DNA from: Cryobacterium zongtaii | Lineage (GTDB): Bacteria > Actinomycetota > Actinomycetes > Actinomycetales > Microbacteriaceae | Length of the DNA: 64,000 nucleotides | Direction of reading: 5' to 3' | Assembly (NCBI RefSeq): GCF_002909375.1 | Contig: NZ_PPXD01000005.1 | Coordinates: 355,597 to 419,596, forward strand | Shown here: positions 1 to 7,039 of the stretch, piece after piece | Numbering within the stretch: the first letter of the stretch is position 1 | How the letters are laid out: each line of letters begins with the position of its first letter | Translations under genes and position numbers: made by a program | The notes under the pieces: generated by a model | What the model saw: the letters and a program-made list of their open reading frames with translations, nothing else | What the model was told of the DNA's origin: nothing | Database searches by the model: none

Positions 1-766
1 TGGTCTCCCCCACCACGGGCCCGGTGAAGAGGTTGGACTGGCCGAGGAAGTTCGCCACGAACGCGGTCCGGGGTAGCTCGTAGAGCTGCTCCGGCGCGCC
101 CAGCTGCTCGATCCGGCCCTTGTTCATGACCGCGATGGTGTCGGCCATGGTCATGGCCTCCTCCTGGTCGTGGGTGACATGCAGGAACGTGAGACCGACC
201 TCCTCCTGGATGGTCTTGAGCTCAAGTTGCATCTGCCGGCGCAGCTTGAGGTCCAGCGCACCGAGCGGCTCGTCGAGCAACAACAGCGCGGGCCGATTCA
301 CGATCGCCCGGGCCAGCGCCACCCGCTGTTGCTGGCCGCCGGAGAGTTGCACGGGCTTGCGCGCGGCCAGGTGGTCCAGTTCGACCAGCCGGAGCGCCTC
401 ATGCGCCTTGCCGAGGGCATCCGTGATCTGGCGCCGTCGCAGCCCGAAGGCCACGTTTTCGAGCACCGTCATGTGCGGGAAGAGCGCGTAACTCTGGAAG
501 ACGGTGTTCACCGGCCGCTGGTAGGCCTTTTGGGCGGTGACGTCAGTTCCGCCGATCAGGATGCGGCCGCCGGTGGGGTCTTCCAGTCCGGCCACCAGGC
601 GCAGGGTGGTGGTCTTGCCGCAGCCCGACGGGCCGAGCAGGGCGAAGAACGAGCCGGCGGGAATGACGAGGTCCAGGTGTTCGATGGCGGTGAAGCCGGG
701 GAAGCGTTTCTGGATGCCGACCAGCTCGAGGTCGGCACCCCGGTCGGCGAACGCGCCGCTTGGCAC
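1..766 (-). CDS. potA: polyamine-type ABC transporter ATP-binding protein (C-terminus cut by window edge)
   Basis: Energises uptake of an organic cation, probably spermidine or putrescine, from the cytoplasmic face of the membrane. 255 residues are visible and the reading frame runs off the window. All ATPase motifs are intact: Walker [10 protein letters not shown], signature [14 protein letters not shown], Walker [13 protein letters not shown] and H-loop VTHDQEEA. The GTG start lies one codon after the stop of the binding-protein gene, in the same frame, and GGGAG at the end of that gene is a suitable ribosome site, so the two are co-transcribed. The permeases presumably follow outside the window. 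The family also includes Fe3+ and other importers; the polyamine assignment rests on the neighbouring binding protein and the catabolic genes at 21-24.5 kb. Confidence 0.9.
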   Translation of the reverse strand, partial: MPSGAFADRGADLELVGIQKRFPGFTAIEHLDLVIPAGSFFALLGPSGCGKTTTLRLVAGLEDPTGGRILIGGTDVTAQKAYQRPVNTVFQSYALFPHMTVLENVAFGLRRRQITDALGKAHEALRLVELDHLAARKPVQLSGGQQQRVALARAIVNRPALLLLDEPLGALDLKLRRQMQLELKTIQEEVGLTFLHVTHDQEEAMTMADTIAVMNKGRIEQLGAPEQLYELPRTAFVANFLGQSNLFTGPVVGET

Positions 767-769
767 GGT

Positions 770-1984
770 TCAGGCTCCCAGCAGGATGCTCTGGAACTGC
801 GCGCCGTAGGTTTGTTCCTCGGCGCCGGTGAGGGTGCGGAACACCTTGGCCTTGGCGAGGGTGGCGTCATCGGGGAAGATCAGCGGGTTCTCGGCGAGCT
901 CGGGGTCGATCTCCATGGCCGCCTCCCTGGCGCCGGCGACGGGGGTGATGTAGTTCACGTACGCGGCGACCTCGGCGGCGACGGCCGGGTCGTAGTAGTA
1001 GTTGATCAGGGCTTCGGCGTTGGCCTTGTGCGCTGAACCGATCGGCACCACGAAGTTGTCGTTCCAGATGGTGCCGCCCTTCTCCGGTACCACGAAGCCC
1101 CACTTGTCGCCGTTCTCGGCATTGAGTTGCACGATGTCGCCCGACCAGACGATGGCCGCGAGGCTGTCGCCGTTGACGAGATCTTCTTTGTAGGAGTTGC
1201 CCTTGATGTTGCGCACCTGGCCGTCACTGACCTGCTTCTTGAGCACGTCGATCGCGGCGGTGAACTCGTCGTCGCCCCAGTCGCCGGCGATGTCGACGCC
1301 CGCATCGAGCATGATCAGGCCCATGGTGTCGCGCATCTCGGAAAGCACGCCGACACGGCCCTTGAGCTCGGGAGTGTTCCACAACTCCTCGACCGAGCCG
1401 ATGCCGCCGGGGAGCTTCTCCTTGTTCCAGCAGATGCCCGCGAAGCCGCCCTGCCACGGCACCGACAGCGCCCGGCCGGGGTCGAAGTCCACGTCCTTGA
1501 GGGTGGGCAGCAGGTTGGTCAGGTTGGGGATGTTCGCGTGGTCGAGTTCCTGCAGGTAGCCGAACCTGGCGAGCCGGCCGACCATCCAGTCGGTCAGGCA
1601 GACGGTGTCGGCGCCGATGTCCTTGCCGAGGGCGAGTTGGTCTTTGACCTTGCCGTAGTAGGTGTTGTTGTCGTCCACGGCCTCGGTGTAGTTCACCGTG
1701 ATGCCGGTCTCGGCGGTGAAGGCAGCCAGGGTCGGGTAGTCCCCGGCGTCGTCCACATCGATGTACAGCGCCCAGTTGTCCCAGCGCAGCGTCTTCTCGC
1801 TCTCGGACGCGTCGGCCGCCGCTGTCGGTTGCGCCGCACTGCCGGTCGAACACGCGGCGAGCGCCAGTGCCGCCGCTCCTGCCCCCGCGCCGGTGAGGAG
1901 CGTGCGCCGGCCCAGCTGGGCCTGCCTGGCCTGGCGGACGAGCTGCTGGATCATCGGGTCTGCGGGCATCGGCCTGGGCGACAT
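770..1984 (-). CDS. potD: spermidine/putrescine-type ABC transporter substrate-binding lipoprotein
   Basis: A 404-residue extracytoplasmic solute-binding protein. Near residue 21 there is a twin-arginine motif (RRTLLTG), then a hydrophobic stretch ending in the lipobox LAAC, so the mature protein is a lipid-anchored receptor probably exported by Tat. The mature part starts with LRWDNWALYIDV, typical of the PotD/PotF group, followed by a two-lobe binding-protein fold. The start was placed at 1984 because AAGGAG lies seven bases upstream; an upstream ATG in the same frame would add 36 residues of non-conserved sequence ahead of the signal peptide. It is the first gene of the transport operon. 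The exact ligand cannot be read from sequence. Confidence 0.9.
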   Translation of the reverse strand: MSPRPMPADPMIQQLVRQARQAQLGRRTLLTGAGAGAAALALAACSTGSAAQPTAAADASESEKTLRWDNWALYIDVDDAGDYPTLAAFTAETGITVNYTEAVDDNNTYYGKVKDQLALGKDIGADTVCLTDWMVGRLARFGYLQELDHANIPNLTNLLPTLKDVDFDPGRALSVPWQGGFAGICWNKEKLPGGIGSVEELWNTPELKGRVGVLSEMRDTMGLIMLDAGVDIAGDWGDDEFTAAIDVLKKQVSDGQVRNIKGNSYKEDLVNGDSLAAIVWSGDIVQLNAENGDKWGFVVPEKGGTIWNDNFVVPIGSAHKANAEALINYYYDPAVAAEVAAYVNYITPVAGAREAAMEIDPELAENPLIFPDDATLAKAKVFRTLTGAEEQTYGAQFQSILLGA

Positions 1985-2241
1985 GGACGGTCTCCTTGCA
2001 TTCTTCAGCGGCGTCGAAAGGCGTCGGGAACGCCCCGGCCCGCTGCGTGACGAGTGGACCGATAGTGGCACAGTCGACACCGAACGCGCCATAAAATGAT
2101 CAAAACGTTAACATTCCTGCAATTTTCAACCGATTTCGTCGCTGTCGCTCGGTCGTTGCGTTCGGGATCGACGATCCAGCCACAGTAGGCTGCTCCCAGG
2201 CTGGCCCCCACCAGACTGTCCCCACCAGGCTCAGGAGCGTC
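1985..2241. promoter_or_regulatory. divergent intergenic region with an AT-rich island
   Basis: These 257 bases separate the divergent polyamine-transporter and alanine dehydrogenase genes and should hold both promoters. Bases 2091-2136 are strikingly AT-rich for this genome and include the palindrome GTTAAC inside AACGTTAACATT, a plausible operator. AAGGAG precedes the left gene and CAGGAG the right one. No -35/-10 pair is clear enough to call, and I see no small gene. Confidence 0.45.
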
Positions 2242-3357
2242 ATGCGAGTTGCAGTCCCCCGCGAGATCAAAAACAACGAGTTCAGGGTCGCGATCACCCC
2301 TGCCGGCGTCCACGACCTGGTGCTCCACGGGCACGAGGTGCTCGTCGAGACCGGTGCGGGCGTCGGCTCATCGATCACGGACGCGCAGTACCGCTCCGCC
2401 GGAGCCACGATCATGCCTGACGCCGCATCCACCTGGGCCGGGGCCGAGTTACTGCTCAAGGTGAAGGAGCCCGTGCCCAGCGAGTACGGCTACTTCAGGC
2501 CCGATCTCGTGCTCTTCACCTACCTGCACCTGGCCGCGGAGGCCGGCCTCACCCAGGCGCTCCTGACGGCCGGGGTCACCGGCATCGCCTACGAGACCGT
2601 GCAGCTGCCCAGCCGGGCACTGCCCCTGTTGGCGCCCATGAGCGAGGTCGCCGGCCGGCTGGCTCCGATCGTCGGCGCGAACGCCATGCTCAAGCCCAAC
2701 GGCGGGCCCGGCCTGCTCGTGCCGGGTGTGCCGGGCACTCACCCGGCCAGGGTCACGATTCTCGGCGGCGGGGTCGCCGGAACCGCCGCCATGCAGGTGG
2801 CAATCGGCCTGGGCGCCGAGGTCACGGTTTTGGACACCAACCTCTTCCGTCTCCGCGAACTGGATGCCCTGTACTACGGGCGGGTGAAGACCATCGCGTC
2901 GAACGCGTTCGAGATCGACACGGCGCTCGTGCAGTCCGACCTGGTGATCGGGTCCGTGCTGATCCCGGGCGCCAAGGCGCCCAAACTGGTCAGCAACGAG
3001 CTGGTGTCGCGGATGAAGCCGGGCAGCGTTCTCGTGGACATCGCCGTCGACCAGGGCGGCTGCTTCACCGACACCCACGCCACCACACACACCGAGCCCA
3101 CCTTCACCGTGCACGGGTCGCTGTTCTACTGCGTGGCCAACATGCCGGGGGCGGTGCCGAGCACGTCAACCTACGCCCTCACCAACGCCACCCTGCCCTA
3201 CGTGCGGGCGATCGCGAACCTCGGCTGGCTCGAGGCTCTTCGCTTCGACGCCGCGCTGGCGCTGGGATTGAACACCCACGCCGGTGTTCTGACGAACGCG
3301 CCGGTCGCCGCCGCCAACACGTTGCCGTTCCGGCCCCTCGCCGAGGTGCTCGCGTAG
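2242..3357 (+). CDS. ald: alanine dehydrogenase
   Basis: NAD-dependent reversible deamination of L-alanine to pyruvate and ammonium, in the cytoplasm. The 371-residue length is normal for the family. The start MRVAVPREIKNNEFRVA and the NAD-binding segment ILGGGVAGTAAMQVAIGLGA near residue 170 identify it. The start has CAGGAG seven bases upstream. It is divergent from the polyamine transporter and convergent with the FtsK-like gene, 18 bases away. Pyruvate-dependent putrescine aminotransferases release alanine, so Ald would recycle it to pyruvate; that link to the genes at 21-24.5 kb is an inference. Confidence 0.96.
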   Translation: MRVAVPREIKNNEFRVAITPAGVHDLVLHGHEVLVETGAGVGSSITDAQYRSAGATIMPDAASTWAGAELLLKVKEPVPSEYGYFRPDLVLFTYLHLAAEAGLTQALLTAGVTGIAYETVQLPSRALPLLAPMSEVAGRLAPIVGANAMLKPNGGPGLLVPGVPGTHPARVTILGGGVAGTAAMQVAIGLGAEVTVLDTNLFRLRELDALYYGRVKTIASNAFEIDTALVQSDLVIGSVLIPGAKAPKLVSNELVSRMKPGSVLVDIAVDQGGCFTDTHATTHTEPTFTVHGSLFYCVANMPGAVPSTSTYALTNATLPYVRAIANLGWLEALRFDAALALGLNTHAGVLTNAPVAAANTLPFRPLAEVLA

Positions 3358-3375
3358 GCGGCTGCCTGCCCCGAC

Positions 3376-6336
3376 CTACGGCACCGTGACCCTGTGCACG
3401 GTGCCGTCAGGGCGCAGCAGCCAGCCCCGCGAACCGGCCGGAGCCAGCGGCGGCGGCAGGTCGCGCCGGCGGGTCAGCAGGCGGAAGTCGGCCAGGCTGG
3501 CGCCGTCGAAGACCAGCGGAGCCACGCCGCGCAACCCGGTCAGCAGCGACCAGTGCGCCTGCCAGGTGTCTGCGTCGCCCACCAGCACGGTGCCGGCGGC
3601 GACGTCGGAGACCACCAGGCGATCCTCCCGGGGTCCGACCGACGGGTGCGCGCCGAGCAGAACGACGTGCGGGAAGGCCGGCGAAGCGGCAGCCCGGATG
3701 GCTGCGGCGGTTCGTGCGGCGGACCCCGCGACAACGAGCAGCACACGGGTGGACGCGCTGGTGTCGTCCAGCGCGGACGGGACGACGGCCGGCTCGTAAC
3801 CGTGCCCGGCGGGCTCGGCGAGCATCAGCTGGATGCGCGCACCCCGCCAGCGCCCGCCCCCTGGCGGCACGGTTTCGTCGTAGCTCGCTGCCGGTTCTCC
3901 CACAGCCTGGTGCTCGTACACGCTGGGCAGCCGCAGCACCAGGCGGCTCTGGCACAGGGCGGGCAGGGCCTGCAGCGTCCCGGTGAGCCGTTGCCCGGTG
4001 ACCACGAGGTGCAGCCCACCCTGGCCGCCGTCACGAAGGAGTCCGGTGAGAAGGTCGACGGCTGCCGCACGGTGTTCTTCGCCCCACCGGGCGAGCACGG
4101 CGTCGATGTCATCGAAGAGCAGCAGCCGGCTTTCCGGCCCGGCGTCGTGTCGCCGGCCACCCGCCGGTGCAAGGCCGGCCGGGCCGTCCAGTGCGGCCCT
4201 CGCCCGCACCAGGGCGTCCCAAGTGCCCTCGACATCGGCCGGGATGAGGTCGATCCGATGCGGGGCCTGGGCGGCGATCGCGGCCAGCAGTGTCGACTTA
4301 CCCGTTCCCGCACCTCCCACCACCAGCAGGTGCCCGTCGGCCCGTGGGTCGTACCCGGCCACGGCGTAGCGCTGCTGCTCCGGCTCATCGATCAGTCCCA
4401 GCACGAACGGCGGCGGCGGACCCTCGGCGGCGAGCGCGGCGACCTGGGCCGGCGTGACCAGCCGAGGGAGCGGGTCCAGCCAGGGCCGCCGCGGCGGGTC
4501 TGCGGAAGCAGGTGCGCCGTTCAGGACCGCCTGGATGTCGGCGTGGGTCGTCGTGGCCACCTGGCAGGTTTGCGCGGGCGCCGACCCGCTGCGCACCACG
4601 CATCGGCCAGGCCGGCCGGCGTCGATCCGGGCGGCGGCATCCGACCCGATCACGGCCAGGCTGTCGGCGGCGTTGTTCACCCGTAGCGAGAGCCGCAGAC
4701 TGCAATTGGCCAGCAGGGCGTCACGCGCCACGCCGACGGGTCGCTGCGTGCACAGCACCAGGTGCACGCCCAACGACCGGCCCCGGGCGGCGATGTCCAC
4801 GAACTGGGCGTGCAGCGTGGGAAAGGCGTCCAGCATGGTGGCGAATTCGTCGATCACGATGATCAGGCGCGACAGACGCCCGGCGCTGCGCGGGTCGGTG
4901 ATGTCACGGCCGCCGGCGTCACGGAGCACCCGTTCCCGGTGCCGCAGCTCAGCGGCGAGGCTGCCCAGGGCCCTGAGCGCCTTGCGGTCGTCGAGATCGG
5001 TGATCAGCCCCACGCAGTGCGGCAGCTCCCGCACGAAGTCGAATGCCGCCCCGCCCTTGAAGTCGACGAGCAGGAAGGTGACCTGGCTCGGCGGATACCG
5101 GGCGGCCAGCGCTGCCACCCAGGTCACCAGGAGTTCGCTCTTGCCGCTGCCCGTCGTGCCGCCCACGAGGGCGTGCGGCCCATCGGCCACGAGGTCCACA
5201 CTCAGGGGTCCCCGCTCCCCCACCCCGATGACGCAGGCGAGGCCGGCCGGCGTATCGAGGGGGTGGTCGGCTCCCCCATCGGGGTCAGTGGCCCACTGAG
5301 AACATAACGGTGCGAAGGCGACGGTCTCCGGCAGCGCGTCCCCCGAGTCGACCACGCCGGCCGCCTCGGCCGCACGGCGGAGCATCGCACCGAATCCAGC
5401 GGTCTGCTGTTCAGCCACCAGGTGCGGCACGAAGTGCAGCGCGGCCGGACTCCCTCCCAGCCGCACGAGTTCAGCTTCGCTCGCCCCGTCCACCCGCACG
5501 ATGGTCGCGCACCCTGGCGGGAGAGCGGCGCCGGTTTCGGCGAGCGCGATCCGGAAATCGGTGTCGGATCCCCCGGACGGACCGGACTGACCGGGCCGGG
5601 CCGGGCCGGCTGGCGTGCCCCCGGTGATCGTGAGCCACCGGGCCGGGGACACCGCCGACCGGTGCGGGAGGCCGGCCGCCCAGGCCCAGTCGTCGCCGGC
5701 CGGAATCCGGATGCCCAGGGCGCGGGGGCTGAGCTGGCCGACCAGTTGCACCACCAGGCTGCGGGCCAGCGACCTGACGACCAGGCCGGGTCCGACCAGC
5801 CCGATGCTGCCGGCCGGGTCCACGATGATGGGGGCGCCGGTCAGGATCGCCGCCCTGGCCCGCAACTCGCGCTGCTCGGCGTTGGCGCCGCCCTCCAGGC
5901 GCAGGCCACTGGGGACCGGTCCGGCCCCGAGCACCAGAGCGGCCGTCGCCGGATCGGCCCAGCGGGTCGGGTCGTGGGCGTCGCCGAGCATCCGGTGCGC
6001 CGCGGGTGCGGCACGCCAGGCATCGCGCCGCAGCCGGGCGAGGCTCTGGTCGACGGTATCCTCCGCCTCGGCCATCCGGGTCGCGTAGCCGGCGGCGTCC
6101 CTGCGGCGTTGCCGAGATCCGGACCGGCGCCCGTCGACGAGCCCCGCGACGGCGATGATGGGGCTGAGGACCGCGAAGACGAGCACCAGCGCCGATCCGG
6201 TGATCGCCCAGATCAGTCCGGCGGCAATCAGGGGTGCCACGCAGGCGATGAGCGGAAAGCCGGGGCGTCCGGGTGGCACGGGCGGGGTCGGCAGCCGGAT
6301 CGGGTCGATGGTAGGCGGCTCGGGGGCGACGGTCAT
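3376..6336 (-). CDS. FtsK/SpoIIIE-family ATPase, EccC/EssC-like, two membrane segments and two ATPase domains
   Basis: A 986-residue membrane ATPase. Two hydrophobic segments lie at about residues 28-65, and an N-terminal region of unknown fold follows. The first FtsK domain has Walker A GGTTGSGKSE (Lys399), LLVDFKGG and the Walker B IIVIDEF. The second has Walker A GGAGTGKST (Lys680) and the acidic LLLFDDID. Two N-terminal membrane helices plus tandem FtsK domains is the layout of the type VII secretion motors EccC/EssC rather than of the DNA translocase FtsK, and I see no gamma DNA-binding domain. It is the last gene of the kinase/FN3 operon, 97 bases after the zinc-ribbon FHA gene. The start at 6336 avoids 47 low-quality residues upstream, but its GGAG is only two bases from the ATG. 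No WXG100 substrate or EccB/D/E partner is encoded here, so the cargo is unknown. Confidence 0.85.
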   Translation of the reverse strand: MTVAPEPPTIDPIRLPTPPVPPGRPGFPLIACVAPLIAAGLIWAITGSALVLVFAVLSPIIAVAGLVDGRRSGSRQRRRDAAGYATRMAEAEDTVDQSLARLRRDAWRAAPAAHRMLGDAHDPTRWADPATAALVLGAGPVPSGLRLEGGANAEQRELRARAAILTGAPIIVDPAGSIGLVGPGLVVRSLARSLVVQLVGQLSPRALGIRIPAGDDWAWAAGLPHRSAVSPARWLTITGGTPAGPARPGQSGPSGGSDTDFRIALAETGAALPPGCATIVRVDGASEAELVRLGGSPAALHFVPHLVAEQQTAGFGAMLRRAAEAAGVVDSGDALPETVAFAPLCSQWATDPDGGADHPLDTPAGLACVIGVGERGPLSVDLVADGPHALVGGTTGSGKSELLVTWVAALAARYPPSQVTFLLVDFKGGAAFDFVRELPHCVGLITDLDDRKALRALGSLAAELRHRERVLRDAGGRDITDPRSAGRLSRLIIVIDEFATMLDAFPTLHAQFVDIAARGRSLGVHLVLCTQRPVGVARDALLANCSLRLSLRVNNAADSLAVIGSDAAARIDAGRPGRCVVRSGSAPAQTCQVATTTHADIQAVLNGAPASADPPRRPWLDPLPRLVTPAQVAALAAEGPPPPFVLGLIDEPEQQRYAVAGYDPRADGHLLVVGGAGTGKSTLLAAIAAQAPHRIDLIPADVEGTWDALVRARAALDGPAGLAPAGGRRHDAGPESRLLLFDDIDAVLARWGEEHRAAAVDLLTGLLRDGGQGGLHLVVTGQRLTGTLQALPALCQSRLVLRLPSVYEHQAVGEPAASYDETVPPGGGRWRGARIQLMLAEPAGHGYEPAVVPSALDDTSASTRVLLVVAGSAARTAAAIRAAASPAFPHVVLLGAHPSVGPREDRLVVSDVAAGTVLVGDADTWQAHWSLLTGLRGVAPLVFDGASLADFRLLTRRRDLPPPLAPAGSRGWLLRPDGTVHRVTVP

Positions 6337-6433
6337 GTCTCCAGCACACCCGAACGGCCGGCCGGGACGACCGATGCGGCGGTCCCGGTGCAGAACGCGG
6401 GAACCGACCGGGGTGTGGAGGAGGGGCGAGGCC

Positions 6434-7039
6434 TTAGAGCACCATGAAGAACTGGTCGCCGATCTCGACCCTGGCACCCCGGCCCACCAGATACCGCCGG
6501 CCCGGCTCGCAGCGCAGCGCCGGCGCCGGCGCCCGCCGCACGACGGTGCCGTTGCCGGAGAACCTGTCGTTGACCCAGAACTCGCCGTCGTGCTGGCCGA
6601 ATTCGAGGTGGCTCTTGGACACCGACATGCCCAGGTCGGTGATTTGGATCAGGTGGTCGAACTGTTCCGACGGCTGGGGCAGCGGGCGGCGGCCGATGAG
6701 ACCGCTGCCGCGCACCGAAACGGTTTCGCCGGTGCTGAACTGCAGGGTGTACCGTGCGGGCTCCGACTTCTCGGCCGGTGCCGCCGCGTGAGCGCCGGCG
6801 GGGCGAACGGTCGGGGGCCCGCCATCGGCCGGCTGGTCATCGGCAGGGCCGTCACCCGCCGGCCACCACGGCACCGAGATCACCGTGGTGCGGGGTGCGA
6901 GCGGCTGGATAATGGTGGTGTCGCTGGGGCGCGGGTCGGCGCGCTTGCGGGTGATGGGGGTCGCCGAGGTCGAGCTGCCGCAGCCGCCGCAGAACATTGC
7001 GCCTTCTGGCAGGTGCGCCCCGCAAATTTGGCAGTTCAC
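6434..7039 (-). CDS. zinc-ribbon and FHA domain protein
   Basis: A 201-residue cytoplasmic protein. The N-terminus carries a CxxC...CxxC zinc ribbon (CQICG...CGGCG), then a Pro/Ala-rich linker of about 80 residues, then a forkhead-associated domain with the phospho-Thr-binding features GRRP, SKSH and NGT. The linker has a TT motif (SDTTIIQPL) resembling the phospho-switch segments of mycobacterial FHA proteins. The GTG start overlaps the stop of the transglutaminase-like gene (GTGA), with AGGGA eight bases upstream, so it is translationally coupled. It probably reads phosphorylation by the kinase at 17.5-18.9 kb; that partner is an inference. Confidence 0.85.
   Translation of the reverse strand: MNCQICGAHLPEGAMFCGGCGSSTSATPITRKRADPRPSDTTIIQPLAPRTTVISVPWWPAGDGPADDQPADGGPPTVRPAGAHAAAPAEKSEPARYTLQFSTGETVSVRGSGLIGRRPLPQPSEQFDHLIQITDLGMSVSKSHLEFGQHDGEFWVNDRFSGNGTVVRRAPAPALRCEPGRRYLVGRGARVEIGDQFFMVL

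Noticed and set aside
3394..4686. 430-codon open frame on the plus strand opposite the FtsK-like gene
   Set aside because: Runs of Arg/Gly/Gln and no domain; the minus-strand gene has both ATPase P-loops.
3376..6336. Chromosome-segregation FtsK
   Set aside because: It has two FtsK ATPase domains, lacks the long membrane/linker region and gamma domain, and lies in a kinase/FN3 operon.
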